Below are positions 1 through 12,517 of a DNA stretch of 64,000 bases, piece by piece. A program made the translations under genes and the position numbers. This stretch comes from Dipteris shenzhenensis. Lineage: Eukaryota > Polypodiophyta > Polypodiopsida > Gleicheniales. Numbering within the stretch: position 1 is the stretch's first letter; every line of letters starts with the position of its first letter. The DNA lies in assembly GCA_047967505.1 (NCBI GenBank), contig CM106541.1; one strand, 5' to 3'. The notes below the pieces were generated by a model that ran no database searches, had not been told where the DNA came from, and was given only the letters and a program-made list of their open reading frames with translations.

Positions 1-850
1 CCTCTCTCTTACCCTCTTTCATTCTGCTTCCATTAAGAGTACCCTCACTTTAATCCACTTGAGTTGGCCTATCCACTGAAATAGGCTCCTTTGGGGTATA
101 CAAAATGTAAAAGAAGACCATTTATGGTTGAATTAGATAGGCAACTAGAATCCAATGCATTTGATTAGAGGAGCAACTGGAATCCAATGCTTATGTGGAC
201 TCACCACCACAAGCTCATTCTATCAAGTGGAAGGGATTTGCACACTCATCTCTTGACTCTAGTCCTTTTACCACGTGGGTTGTCTAATGCCGTACAAAAT
301 GGATCCATTCAACAACAAAAAAATGAATTCATTCGTATAGAAACTGTGAAAAATGTCCATCCGTGGTTGAGGTAGAGAGGAGAAAGGAATACAATTTGTC
401 ACATTGCCACACATCAATCCCACCAAAGTTAAAGGGCTTTGCACACTTGTTGCTTGACTTAAATCCTTTTACCCACTACAATTAGTGAAACGACAAATGA
501 AATATAGGTCATAAAGTTACCCTTTAGAAAGGGATGTGATCTCAATTCCATTGTCATGCTAATTTTAGGGTGGAAAGTGCAAATTATGTTTTGCATGAAA
601 GAGGGAAATGGATTCCATAGGATGAGGACAAGGACTAGGGACAAAAATAATTAAAAAGTCATTTTGTATGCCAATGCGCTAGTGGATTACCACAATATTT
701 CACACATCTATACCAACACCTATACCAACTTATAAAATTTCCAAGACATGCTTATACTAACTCTTTTTGGTTTTCTACTCTTAATTCCAAGAAATTCCTA
801 ACAACAGAAGGTGTATTAGAGGAATGTGTTCAAGAGGAGACTCATAGGCA
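1..850. other. No recognisable gene
   Basis: AT-rich sequence with only short open frames and no protein motif that I recognise. Two near-identical short phrases (lines around 130-190) hint at old local duplication. Nothing else can be supported. Confidence 0.5.
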
Positions 851-1135
851 GTAAAGGAAAAAGAATGAGAGGATGAGAGTGAGAAGCGAAAAGGAATATC
901 AATAGAGTGGGATGGGAGGGGGAAAGGTAATTTTAGGAGGGAAAGGAAGAAGGAGAGAGAAATGGAAGAGGGAGAGGGAGATTCAAGGTGGGAAGGGGAG
1001 CTAGAGAGGGAGAGGGAGAAGGGAAATGGTAGATCGAGAAAGGAAAAGAAAGCAAAATAGGAAAAAGGGGAGATATAAAGGGGGAAAGGGGAGAAAGAGA
1101 TGGGAAGGGGAACTCTAGAGAGGGAAAGGAGGAGT
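851..1135. repeat. Purine-rich (GA/GGA) low-complexity tract
   Basis: Almost only G and A on the plus strand, in irregular GGGAAA/GAGAGG units. The long minus-strand open frame across it is Ser/Leu/Pro-rich, as expected from translating polypyrimidine DNA, so it is not called as a gene. Confidence 0.8.
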
Positions 1136-1557
1136 GGACAAAATTGATGGAGGGAGTGGGGCCTCAGCTTGCAAATGTGAGCTAGGCATTGATTAAGGCT
1201 AAGAGGGATGCCAGTTGAGGAGGCATTCAATGAACTCATGAGAGGAAAAGTCACTGGTAGCAATGAGTTGTAGGAGGATGATAGATTGGATGTTGAGGAG
1301 AAAGATGAACACTGGGATGCCATGGTCTAAAGCTATAAGGCATTTTTTTGTGAGAAATGAAACTATGAAGAATTGCTTTGATATAGGGAGAAGCTACAAA
1401 CTTCAAAAAGTTGCTTCCAGAGATAGATATGGCTCTTTAGATCTGATGACTTGAGCCAAAACTCCAGAGAGTGTGACATCAAACAACATTATTGCTTGTG
1501 TGCAATGAACTTTAAAAACAACAATCAACCATAACATTGCAAAGAGAACTAGAGTTC

Positions 1558-1950
1558 CTACTTGCTAAAGATATGGCTGATCAAGAGCTCACCTAGTGAG
1601 CTAGGGATACAACCCTTCCAACAAGAGGGCTCTGTGCTTGAATTTACCTCCCAGCCACGAGTTCGTCCAAGGAAACCCTTCTTTCCTTTGAGAGAGATCT
1701 CTCTTTCTCTCTCCTTACTTGGAGTTCTCTCTAGTTCTCTCCCCCTAACCCATGTTTGGCATGTGGCCTTTCCACTTGGTGCCATGTGTCCCACATGGGA
1801 CCCCTTCTTTTAATCCCTTTCTTGGGCTACCCTTGGCCCTAGACTCTAGCCTTCTAGGCCCATGATTTTCCAAGCACTGTTGAGCCCTTTGGCATCCCAC
1901 CTTGCCATAGCCAAAGTCCTAGAGTTTTCGTGATTATGGCTGATAAAACA
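1558..1950 (-). mobile_element. Probable LTR remnant of a Ty3/gypsy element
   Basis: On the minus strand the sequence after the candidate polypurine tract begins TGTTTTATCAGCC, the position and TG start expected of a 3' LTR. It lies directly downstream of the integrase C-terminus of the neighbouring pol remnant. The far LTR end could not be fixed, so the lower boundary is arbitrary. Confidence 0.35.
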
Positions 1951-1963
1951 TTCCCTTCCCCTT
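1951..1963 (-). other. Candidate polypurine tract of the gypsy remnant
   Basis: Minus strand AAGGGGAAGGGAA immediately precedes a TG dinucleotide that could start the 3' LTR. Polypurine tracts at this position prime plus-strand synthesis in LTR retroelements. The assignment rests on position and composition only. Confidence 0.4.
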
Positions 1964-2060
1964 AAGAATGTTTACGTATGTGGAAACAAAATTGGGAAAC
2001 CTCCTTTGGAGATTGCTTACCATTTTCCATGTTGAACTCTCTTTAGGTCTATCTTTTCAC

Positions 2061-2990
2061 TTAACTAGAGATTCTTGCCTTAGTATGCCGTGTTCTTTTT
2101 GCTTGTTTGTCTAAAATTCTTTCTATTTCATGTGGTAAAGGAGCAGGTTCAATGAGTTCATCTAGGCCTTCATTTCCAATGAGATTATCATCATCTCCTA
2201 ATTTTCTTTTTAGCCTATTTACATGAAAAACTAGATGTACTCTACATCCCATTTGCCCGATGGAATCTAAAATGGGTGTAGGAGACCTCCTACCTTACAG
2301 CATTCATTCTTATTGACCTAGCATTTTTGGCATTTCAATACATAGTCATGGATGTCCTTATTTATTCCAGGCCAAAAGAATTGTCTCTTCAAAAGTGCAT
2401 ACGTCTTCTGAATTCCCGGGTGTCCAACACTCAGACTATCATGACACTCAAAAAGAATTTGGCATCTAATGTCATTATTATCCCAGACACATACTCTACC
2501 CTTGTAGAGCAAGTAGCCAACTTCAATAGTATACTTCATTTTAGTCCTTTATCACCAACCTGTGGTGTGTCACCATTTCCATATGACTCCTTAATGAAAG
2601 CTCCTCGATTAGTTGGATCCCTCTTCATAATTCCTTTCCATATTTCAAAAAAGGAGGATCAAACTCACAATTTCCTTTTAAGGACTCTAGGAAATCATTT
2701 TGGAATTGAGTAAAACTCAATTCATTTACAACTGGCATTCGGCCTAGAGGGAGTCTGCTACCACATTGAGCTTCCCCTTCCGAAGTGTCAATTGGATATT
2801 AAACTCTTGCATTATTTAAGCCCATCTAGCTTTTCTACAGTTAAGCTCGAGCTAATTGCAAATCCACTTTATGATAGAAAATGATCTCAAATTTGGCATT
2901 GTACAAATAGTGCCTCCATTTCTTCAAAGCATAGACTATAGCATACAGTCCCAGCTCCATTTTAACCTCTATTCCTTCCATCGTCTCTTT
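2061..2990 (-). pseudogene. Ty3/gypsy pol remnant: RNase H, integrase zinc domain, integrase C-terminus
   Basis: Read on the minus strand, the order is that of a gypsy pol. An RNase H segment (about 2990-2840) contains YAIVYALKKWRHYL. An integrase HHCC zinc domain (2539-2318) has H-x3-H spacing, the phrase FFWPGI and a final C-x2-C. Then comes an integrase C-terminal segment (2252-2061) with FHVNRLKRKLG. The catalytic D,D35E core that should separate the last two is missing; only about 65 bases lie between them. Stops and frameshifts interrupt the RNase H part. This is a dead, internally deleted copy, different from the Tat-type family in the right half of the window. Confidence 0.8.
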
Positions 2991-3182
2991 GCTCATGCCT
3001 CTTACCATTCTTAACTAACCCAATAGTCACAAACTTACGAACCCCTCACACCTAGCTTCTTCCCTTCCCTTGCTAATCCTACCCTCGAGGATTACCAAGC
3101 TGCTCAAACCACTTGCCCAGTTCTTCCCCCCCTCCCCTTTGCTCCCCCTTCCACAACTAATACTCTTCCATATTTCTCCCCC

Positions 3183-5221
3183 ATGTCCCCAGATTCTCTC
3201 CCTATCCTGTCATCACCTCCGACACTACTTGTGCTTCCATCAGTAGAAAATGACATAGTATTTGATTTTGAATGTCAGAATCTGGATAATCCAATTCGTA
3301 CTCCCATGCCAAGTTCCAATGCTGGGTATGATTTTGATGAGATACCACTTCCCAGTAATCCCATGAAGGAATTTTGGAGCAAATATTCTGATATGAAAAC
3401 TCGAGGTGGATGGACCCTGGACAACTTCCTTACCAACCTTCGTCAGCGTCAAATTAGTGAAGGTTGGATAAGCAAGTTGTATCCACAACTGATTGGTGCC
3501 ATCCCAAGCTCTTTGATGTAATCTTCTTGAAAGAGTACCTATGTGCACCTCCATGTCTTAGAACCCATCCCAAGTTCTATGCAGTTCCACGACATAAAAA
3601 ATGGGAAGCCAACATACACACTTTGGATGAAGGTCACACCATTAATTGGCCAATGATCGAGGATGGAAATCTGACTTGATGCAATTATGCTCAAGCTCCA
3701 GAATGCGTTTCCACTTGTTCGGCAATTATTTACTACTGCATTTCAAAAGATCACGAGAACACCACCAAATGTGCAATACATCTAGGAAATCACCCTCATC
3801 ATTACGAAGAGGGCACCAGCAGGGCGGATGTTGATAGCATCGAGGAAATGTTGGTGTCAAGAGTGAAGATGAATCCTTTTACAACACCAAAGCAGATGGA
3901 GACAAGTGTAGGTAGGGACATGATTTCGGATATGCTTATGGGTGATTCAGCTAAAGAGAATACAAAGATTGGGGAGGACGAGTTCGTCAAGTTGCTAGAG
4001 TATGCCACTCTGTTGTCCAGTAATAAGCGGATTGAAAAGTGCTTAGAACATGCTAAAGAGGCATAGTGTTTAACATATAAAGGACTTGAGGCCATCTTGG
4101 AACTCAAGAAGAAGTGCATATATCCTTTCATACACAGTGTTTTGTTTCCAAGTCAATTGGGTGCACAACACCAACCCCATGTGTTTTAAATGTCCACCAA
4201 GGGTCCAGGAAGTGGTGTTGACCTCGTCAACATAATGAGAACGGGGGGAACTTGGAGAAAATGTGGGTGCATTTTGATCAATTTCACAGAGTTCTAGGTT
4301 GTCTAACAATGTCAGCACATGTGTATGATCCTTTTGTGTGCGAGCTCTTGACCATTGCAACATGTGAGTTCAGGGTTGAGGATAGATTTGCCCAAGCTGA
4401 ATTTTGGAAAATGCTAAATGATGTTGTTGAAAACAAGAAGTTTATGAAACCTGAGTTCAGAGGCTTTATGGCACATGAGGCAAATGCAAATTGGCTTGCA
4501 ATACGAAATGTGTACTTTGGTGGAGCAAAGAAAAAGGATCCAAATAGAGAGAGAAGTTATGTTTTCCATTGGGAACTGAGCATGGTGTGTCACACATTTA
4601 AGTGCATAATGCCATCCTCCCAGGAGGAGCACAAATCACTTTGCAGGAAATGGAGGAATGCACCATCTGCTAATGCTGCTGACGTGTGCAAGAATGAGCT
4701 TAGGAAATTTTGGCATGCAGGTCATGATGTTCAGGGTGAGATTCCTGCATTGGAGACATGGTTGGCTTGGTGGGACACTAGAGCATTTCAATGGGGCTCT
4801 TGGTTTGTTTGACACAAGATGATTCAAATATCTTTGTTCCTACCACAAACCTCTCTGAGTCCAAGCATGCAACCATGAGGGTGAATGTGGGGCGCAAAGA
4901 ACGTATCTCTCTATTTGAGGCCAATGGTGAAGATTTATCCATGGCCATTCTTCAGAGTGTAAAATATAGTGCATATCTAAAGGGGGTCAGCTCTGGCTGT
5001 GGTCTTGATATGGCTAATATGGCTGAGCACTTTTGTAGAGGTGCTGGTTCATCATTTGGAAAGCGATTAGTTGATATGGCAAATGCTTCTATGCATGATA
5101 TAGGTGTGGTTGAAGATAGTATGCAGCAAATGAGTGACTATCAGTGTAGTGTCCAGAAAAAAAGGCTAGTGACTACAAATCTTGATGAACTACTGGATGA
5201 GGATAGTCATAGATTGAGCTG
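3183..5221 (+). pseudogene. Mutator-like (MULE-type) transposase pseudogene
   Basis: Several overlapping frames read as one broken protein. The N-terminal part (about 3183-3520) is followed after a frameshift by a Cys/His segment with CAIHLGNHPHH (about 3750-3810), reminiscent of the zinc-binding region ahead of MULE and FAR1-type cores. The core (4252-4812) has FMAHEANANW and an HWELS-like phrase. After another frameshift the C-terminal part (4791-5221) has TNLSESKHATM and an ISLFEA..ILQSVKYSAYL block. There is a TGA near 3677, and shifts near 3480, 4250 and 4800. The superfamily call rests on remembered domain layout and is moderate; that it is a transposase-like ORF conserved across several frames is firmer. 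Confidence 0.6.
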
Positions 5222-5905
5222 ACATGGCATGCTTATCTGGTACTGTAGCTAGCATTCTATATAAGCGTCCTTCCTTGACACCTTTTGCTACTAGCTGACA
5301 TCTTTTGGATTTGTCTCTGATAGTGCATTCATCTCCATCAAAGATTACTCAATAGTTGTGTTCCGTCATTTGACCTACCGACAAGAGGTTCTTACTGAGC
5401 TTCAAAACATAGAGTACATCTTTCACCAATCCTTTCATACTAGTGAAATTGTTCATAGGGATAACATCTGTCCCTTGAACTGGATTTGGTGTATGATCTA
5501 CTGTGTAGATGACATTTTTCTGACCTTCTAATGGTTTCATCTCTATGAACCATTTCTGATGATTTATCATGTGAGATGATGCATTGGTGTCGATATACCA
5601 AGGATCCTGTTCTACTTGGTCGACTTGATAGATAAAATCCTCTTTTAGATTGAAATCAGTGTCTAGGTACACTACTCTATCAGTTTGCTGCATTTCCTCA
5701 TTTTCAAGAAATATATTCCCATGTTCATTTGCAAAATGACTGTGACTAGAATGTCCACCATGATGATTTTCTCTGCCGCAAAAATTCCCTCGATTACTAC
5801 TGGATTGACCACCTTGGTCGTACTACTTCTTGCGGCAATCTCTTTCATAGTGTCCAAACTTATGACAGCAGTTGCACTGAATGTTTGACATGTTGGTGGA
5901 GGCAT
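5222..5905 (-). pseudogene. Ty1/copia gag-protease-preintegrase fragment
   Basis: On the minus strand the fragment starts with a Gag zinc knuckle, CNCCHKFGHYERDC (CX2CX4HX4C, about 5878-5837). It continues with the copia protease region, WYIDTNASSHM (about 5615-5580; the usual catalytic D-[ST]-G-A is here D-T-N-A), then VLYVLKLSKNLLSVGQM, and ends in a GAG-preintegrase-like stretch down to 5222. A stop follows the zinc knuckle, the frame shifts before the protease, and another stop lies just after the protease. The changed protease active-site Gly and these breaks mark it as dead. It abuts the MULE-like remnant on one side and a pyrimidine tract on the other. Confidence 0.85.
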
Positions 5906-5934
5906 TTTCTCGTCCTTATCGATTGGAATGATTT

Positions 5935-6354
5935 CCTCTTTGTTGATTCCCTCTCCCCTCTCCCTCTCTCATCTCCCTCTCTTCCCTTCTGCTCCCCTCT
6001 CCCTCTCTTCTCTTCCTCTCCCCTTTCCCTCTCTTCTCTTCCCCTCCCCTCTCTCTTCCCTTCACCTCTCTCTCTTCTCCCTCCCCTCTCTCTTCTCCCC
6101 TCTCCTTCCCCTTTCCCTCCTCTCCAATTTTCGAATAGGTGCTCGGCGGTTGTGGCCAACAGAGAATGCATTAGGGAGGCCCCACTCCCCACTCTTTCTC
6201 TTCCTCACCCCTCCCCTCCCCCCCCCTTCCTTCTCCCCTCCCCTCCCCCTCCCTCTTCCCCCTCCCCTTTCGCCTCCCCTCCCCTCCCCTTCCCCCTTCC
6301 CCTCCCCTCCCCCCCTTCCTTTCACGTCCCCTCTCCTTCCCCCCCCTTCCTCCC

Positions 6355-6403
<49 letters not shown>

Positions 6404-6510
6404 CTTCCCTTTCTCCTTCCCTTCCCCCTCTCCTTCCCTTTCCCCTTCCTCTTTCTCTCTTTCTTACCTCCCTCCCTATCTCTCTTTCCCCCACCCTCCC
6501 CTCCACCAAC
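5935..6510. repeat. Pyrimidine-rich (CT/CCCT) tract with a (CT)n core
   Basis: About 570 bases almost wholly C and T on the plus strand. It is interrupted only by a mixed-sequence island near 6125-6180. It contains a C run followed by roughly 19 CT repeats near 6363-6402. Long open frames on both strands here are compositional artefacts (Ser/Pro/Leu on plus, Arg/Gly/Glu on minus). Confidence 0.9.
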
Positions 6511-7240
6511 AATCGTCGGCATGAATCCCACATCGACATGGATCTACTAAAAGCCCTATGGCCATGGGTCATTGTTTGCTTGGGTGTAGCCATTTTTGGT
6601 GAGGTTCAGGGACTTTTCTATATATGGGTAACATGAGAGCAAAAAATTATGGAATAAGGATTTGGAATGAGACCATTAAAGCATTATAAGCACTATGTTG
6701 CATGTGAAGCATGCATCCTGAAGACTATAGGATATAGCAATTTATTCAAAAACATTAAAATTTTGTTCTATACATACATACAACCAAGTAATCATTCTAA
6801 AGTACACTACGTGAGCTTCTCCTCAACCCAAGGACACACCTAAATGAGATCATTATGCATGGGTTAATGGGCCTCCAATGTTGTGCTAAAGTGATGCATA
6901 CCCATTTGAGGGCATGCTCCATAACTAAAGTGATGCATACCCATTTGAGGGCATGCTCCATAACTTTCTTATGATTTGTTGAAAACCAAAACAGATTGAA
7001 AATTTGTAATCCAAACTATTAGGACTAGTGCATGGTGGTCTTAAAACATTGATAGTTGTTGGTATTGGTATCTAGATTCACCCTAAAATGGAAGAAGTTG
7101 GAAAAGTGCAATTTGTGCATGTGCAAAGATATTTTAATAAATCCAACACTATTTACAATTTTGAATTGTTTCTTTTTCCATGCACTTGCTTGCTATATGG
7201 CTCATAAGCATGCCAAAGGTAATTGAATTTAATAATACAC
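6511..7240. other. No recognisable gene
   Basis: Mixed, fairly AT-rich sequence with no protein motif recognised. It holds only the short tandem duplication listed separately. Confidence 0.45.
6888..6965 (+). repeat. Perfect 39-bp tandem duplication
   Basis: A 39-base unit beginning AAAGTGATGCATACCC occurs twice back to back (6888-6926 and 6927-6965) without a visible difference, so the duplication is probably recent. Confidence 0.9.
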
Positions 7241-7543
7241 ATCATCAAACCCGATAGTGTGCCCTTTGGCCTATTTGTGTTTTGAAGCATTTTAGGCCAC
7301 ATTGCACTTGTTTGGGATATCCAATTTTGCTGACGTGTATCATCGAAGGGGGAAAAACCCTCACGAATTTCAAATTTTCACACCTCCCACCCATGAAATC
7401 TTGGAAGATTTGAGTACCTGCAACCTGCCCCCACAACCTGCCCCCACCGTATAAATGCCCTGTAACCTGCATGGACCTCGACGTGACCTTGCGTAGGCTT
7501 TGGTTTGCCATTGTCTTCTTTCGGGTAAGTTGTCTTCTATTCT

Positions 7544-10500
7544 TTGCTTGCCTCACCAGCTAGCTTCTCTGGGTGTATTCTGGATCGTGGCCATGGCGTC
7601 AATGGCAACATGCAACTCACCATGGTTTGCAAGAGAAGCAGACAAAGGTTGGCATCGGAGCAAAGAACACGAGCTGTGGTGTCACAATTGGTGGGAGCAT
7701 TCAAGGCAGCAACATTAGGCCATTTAGGTGATTACCAGTCTTGAGTCTTGATGAGCTTTAGCTTGCATCCTAAAGTTTGTAGAGTAACAATCCTACCAAC
7801 ACCTCGAGAGATGCACGCCCAAGAGGCGATGCTCTCTAACCTGAGAAATGGCCTACAGAAAGTGAAAGGGGTGCATAGCTTAGATCAACTAGCTACAAAA
7901 AGGGTGACATTAGCTATGTTGGTGTCCCTTGAAAGAAAGGAGAAACGGCTTGGGCCCGCAACTTCAAAGATGTTGTCAATTAGATGGACCAATGTGGCTC
8001 CAACGGTTGAACGTAGAGTAGAAGCAATGCACGATCATCCCAATTCGAGAAGTCTATGGGCTTCAATAGAACACAAGAAAAGGAGAGACAGCCTAAGTGC
8101 GGAAATCATTGCTATAGTGACGACGTTTTGGCATGAAAATACAAGAGTTTCTTTAAATAGAAAGGACATATTTAGGAAGCAGACGAGATGAAAGGTGTTT
8201 GAGGAGCACATCATACACATGCTAGATACAACATAGGTCAATGGTGCCTAAACCAGCCCGGTGGTTGTTTGTGATTAAGCTTTGGGATAGTTTACTTGTT
8301 TCTTTTCTTAAACTAGGCTTGGACTAAATGTGATTGTCCTAAACTAGCCTGATGGTTGGAACATAATGCAATCATAGGTTGGTTTAGATCAATCACCAGT
8401 GATGTGATTATCTTGAACTAGTGTGGTTGAACATACATTAGTTATTGTCCAACCCGGTGGCATGGTTGAGCAAAAATTAACAGCAATATATTTTGCAATA
8501 TATTGTTATTTTACTAAACCAACCCGATGGTTGAACCATGGCTTTAGCTCAATCACCAGTTATGTGATTGTCCTAAATCAGCGTGGTTGAATAAACATTA
8601 GTTATTGACCAACCCGGTGGTTGAAATTATTGTGTTTCTTAGTACTTAAATTTGTTAAATTTAATTTCCTACTATTCGGGCCATATACTACTGTTAAATT
8701 GTGGAATTCAAAAATGAAAAGAAATATATTGTTATTTTCTAATGGTGAAATTCATAAATGAAAAGAAATATACTTGTTATTGTCTAATATGTGAAGTTGA
8801 GATATACTTGTTAATGTCTAATATGCGATTGTCCTAAACCAGTGTGGTTGAATAGACATTAGTTGTTGTCCAACTCGGTGGCATGGTTGAGCAAAAATTA
8901 ACAGCAATATATTTCGCAATATATTGTTATTTTACTAAACCAGCCTGGTGGTTGGAACATCATGCAACTGTGCTTCAGCTTAATCACTAGTTATGTGATT
9001 GTCCTGAACCAGTGTGGTTGAACAGACATTAGTTGTTGACCAGCCCGATGGTTGAAATTATTGTGTTTCTTAGTACTTAAATTCATTAAATTTAATTTCT
9101 TGCTATTCGAGTCATATACCACTACTAAATTGTGGAATTCGGAAATGAAAAGCAATATATTGTTATTTTCTAATGGTGAAATTCAAAAGTGGATCAAAAT
9201 CCGGACACTTCAATTGGGCAGAAGAGCTTTGATCATTGTAAGCCCTGGTACATCAGGAAACTCAAAGACAGGAATGTTTGTTGTTGCAAAACACATATAG
9301 ACTTTGACCTGGCCCGCAAGCTATGAATGACTTGAGATCTGGTCATGTTGGAGCATTACTCCATGGGGATCGATGCCCATGCCTCCCGAATGAATGCGCA
9401 GTCTATAGGCCACCTGGATCCTCATCATGTTTTGCAAGGGAGGGTAGGTTTTGTAGCCTAAGGTCTCTGTGGGAGCTAGCCGTTTGTCCAAAGGGAGACT
9501 GTGAGTGGCACATGATTGAATGCATTCGCAAGACATGCAAGCATTGCAGTTTGAAGCTGAAGAAGAAGACATTCAATGTCTATCCAAATGAAATGAGGGA
9601 AGACAACCACATTGCTCTAAAATGGAGGAGATTTGAAAATGTCAGTGTTGAAGGATCCGATAAAAAGAGATAGCTACTGTCATATAAGAGCACCCATCTA
9701 AGGGAGCTTGTAGGTCACGTGGTTCAATCCATCACAAAATATGTGCTTCACAATTTCATAGCTAGTTGGTAGGATAAGCAGTTCAAGACGTGCCTTGCCA
9801 ATTTTCCCCATGACACTATTGTATCTGTCATAGATTTTGCAGAAAATTATTCTTTTCAAGAACAAGATGAGATACAAAGTGCTCACTGGTACAACAAGCA
9901 GATAACAATTCTTGTGCATATCACGTATAGTCATTTGCTTGATTCTTCCACGCCTGATGCCAATCTGCTTGATGACTCACAGGAGTCCAAGTCAATGCAA
10001 CGCACTTACCATTTCTACATTTCAAATGATAGGGAACATGACACCCTATTTGTGTAGCATGCTTTTCTACTGCATTGGGAATGGATGAAAAAGGAAAATC
10101 CCCATGCAAAAAATATAAAACAACATTGGGTGTGGTTAGATGGTGCTGCCTCTCAATTCAAATCAGCACATGGATTCTACTTCGTCTCAAGGTTCAAATC
10201 CCTGACCATTTTAGACGTGATGTGGAATTTCTTTGGGTCTAGCTATGGCAAGGGTGAACATGATGGATGCGGCGCTGTTATTAAGCAAGCTCTATTTAAA
10301 CACCAATTAGCATTCCCTCAAGAAAAACTCAATGATGTCCATGATGCTATAACATGGCTTACAGCCAACCTCTCCACAAGAGCGCATTCAACATATAGTA
10401 AACAAAGCCTTAAGAATACTGTAGTACGTAGAGTGTTCCATGAAGTGAAAGTGGATGAAGTGCAAAGGAGAAGCTGGCACGATTGTGAGAAAATTAAAGG

Positions 10501-11110
10501 AGTTCATGGTCTGCATAGCATATGGGCTTTTCAAACAATCAACTGATTAAAACGAGAAAACTTTCTTGTTTCTGCAGTGCATGCATCATAGGGGATCATG
10601 ACGATTGTGAGAACATTGCAACTATGAAGAAATGGGATCAAGTTCAAGTTTTTCCTCTACGTTCAAATGGAGTCACAAACAATGGAGAGACAAACGACTC
10701 GCCCCATAGTTTGGGGAGAGTTTCAATTACCTCACTGACTATTTGGAAGAGGGGGATAACTTTGCAGTTGTTGCAGATTCTGGGGAGAATGAGGAAGATG
10801 ACCCATACTTTCTGTTGCAATGCACAAAACCTAAGTACAAGGTTGAGGAAACATTTAAGGATAATTGGGGAACAACCTATGAGAAGTAGGATGTAGTAGT
10901 TGAGCTTTTTGGTACAAAAAAACTTTCAAGAGAGGTCGCAATTACGAAATGCTACATAAAAGTCCACAAACATGTGTGTACTCTCATCTAATAAAAGCTA
11001 TTAAGTTCCAGATGCAACCTGTGCCACAATGAAAGAAGGGCAAGAGTGTCTTCGAATTGGATTTAGACACGCATGAGCACATCTAGGGGTGTCTTAGAGT
11101 GGTGGATGAG
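7544..11110 (+). pseudogene. DDE-type transposase pseudogene of a family I cannot name
   Basis: An N-terminal part (7544-8240, one frame with a TGA at 7742) ends in RRDSLSAEI..FWHENTRVS. After a 0.95-kb insertion it resumes near 9186 with CKPWYIRKLKDRNVCCC (to about 9300). From 9323 to 10546 one frame runs through three stops and holds a Cys cluster (ECIRKTCKHC), a first acidic block (SVIDFAENY, about 9825), the block QHWVWLDGAASQFKS (about 10120-10165) and GKGEHDGCGAVIK (about 10245). A Cys-rich segment (SCFCSACI, 10570) and a frameshifted tail (DNFAVVAD, about 10756) follow. Conserved Asp in DFAEN and in DGAASQF would suit a DDE nuclease; this is inference. Stops, frameshifts and the insertion make it non-functional. 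A second truncated copy lies on the minus strand at 27.2-28.0 kb. Confidence 0.65.
8241..9186. repeat. Repeat-filled insertion inside the transposase, with a 0.42-kb tandem duplication
   Basis: Coding similarity stops near 8240 and restarts near 9186. The intervening block holds two diverged copies of a roughly 420-430-base unit. GCATGGTTGAGC occurs at 8460 and 8881, and TTGAAATTATTGTGTTTCTT at 8621 and 9052. Short CCAGCCCGGTGGTTG and CAGTGTGGTTGAA phrases recur throughout. It could be an intron of the element or a later insertion; no clear GT-AG pair was settled. Confidence 0.75.
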
Positions 11111-11261
11111 GACGACTAAGATAGTACTAAGAAAATGTCTGTAGTCTCATTGCAAGGAAACAATATGTCCACTTGTCCTACAAAATGGAATTTGTATTGA
11201 GACTGCTTCTTATATTCCAAACAACCACTTTGCTGGTTTAAGTAAAACCCAAATGATAAAA

Positions 11262-11810
11262 CCCATGCTTGTTTTTAGTATATCCCAACAACCACCGTGT
11301 TGGTTTCCCATAATGAATCCAGACATCCTACAAATCCATTCATCTTGTAATAGTAAAAGCAAACCACCGCACTGGTGGCTATTCATATCCTAGTGCAAAC
11401 CAACCACTATGCTAGCGATAACTTATCCTGCACTACTATCGTGCTATCCCTACACTACTGTCGTGCTATCCTAAAATTTGTTGCACCATGCTATAATTAA
11501 ACAATGCCCTTTAGACTATTTATCAATTTGTTAACCATCAGATTTCATCCCATGCTTGCTTTTAGTGTATCCCAACAACCACCACGTTGGTTTCCCACTA
11601 TGAATCCATTGATCTTGTAATAATAGAAGCAAACCACCGTGCTGGTGGCTATTCATATTCTAGTGCAACCAACCACCACGCGGGCGATAACTTATCCTGA
11701 ACTAATCTTGTACTACTACCATGCTATCCCTACACTACTGCCATGCTATCCTAAAATCTGTTGCACAGTGCTAGTGCCATTTAGACTCGTTATCATTAAC
11801 TGTTAGATTT
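11262..11810 (+). repeat. Imperfect 0.29-kb tandem duplication with CCACCG/CTGGTGG motifs
   Basis: The block starting CATGCTTG.TTTTAGT at 11262 recurs at about 11552. Both copies contain ACAACCACC.YGTTGGTTTCCC, GCAAACCACCG..CTGGTGGC and the GCGATAACTTATCCTG phrase. The copies have diverged at scattered sites and by small indels. No ORF is supported. Confidence 0.8.
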
Positions 11811-12517
11811 CAACCACTGGGCTACTTAAAACATTTAAGTACTAACATGGAAGGAGGTCGATATAAAATAAGGTATTACGAGCACCATGAGAATATCCAC
11901 AAGTTCAAAAAACGTATGCAAGATTTTTATTATTTCAAGGAAATTCCAGATTCCCAACTATCTTATCAACCTCCCTATATCAAGCATCTCCGAGCTCTAG
12001 AGGCGAGTCTAGTGCAATATGGTAGATCTCTTCACACACTCGGATCACACACTGCTTGCTTGACTCTGCCGACTTATATGCCCATAGTAACTCATCTGGG
12101 GGTCCTCTTCATCTTGCTCTTTGTGCTTATACATCTTCGAGCCTCTTTCATGTCCTGCTAAAGAAACCTACATCATGAGCTTGACAAGTACCTTAAAGGA
12201 GTAGAAAAAACAATAGCTAGGGAAATTAATAATCACCATCTGTGCCGACTCCAAGTAATACACCCACCACTGAAGCATGTCCTCCTTGTAGCTATTTTCC
12301 TCCTTCTTTGGGTCTGTTTCTATGAGGATGCCATCCAACATCCTTTTCAAATAGAACAAAAGCATTCCAAAGTCTTTTGGGTATGCCATAGATTTGCAGT
12401 AGGTGGATCAGTGTATAGAGTTTTGGGGCTAGATTTCATAATGGGCTCTTAGTTGTGTCTGCACTGCACTTAAATAGGGAGAGACTTCATTGAGCCCAAC
12501 CTTCTCATTCTTCAGTC
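11811..12517. other. No assignable gene
   Basis: Two short open frames (11847-12161 plus and 12389-12168 minus) could be translated. Neither shows a motif I recognise nor a supported gene context. The minus-strand one, with LLFYLKRMLDGIL and LQWWVYYLE, looks somewhat protein-like and may be a remnant of a larger ORF. Confidence 0.3.

Noticed and set aside
781-1323. 180-codon minus-strand ORF
   Set aside because: Ser/Leu/Pro-rich translation of a polypyrimidine strand; compositional artefact.
5860-6593. Several long overlapping ORFs on both strands
   Set aside because: All lie in the CT tract and read as Ser/Pro/Leu or Arg/Gly/Glu repeats without domains.
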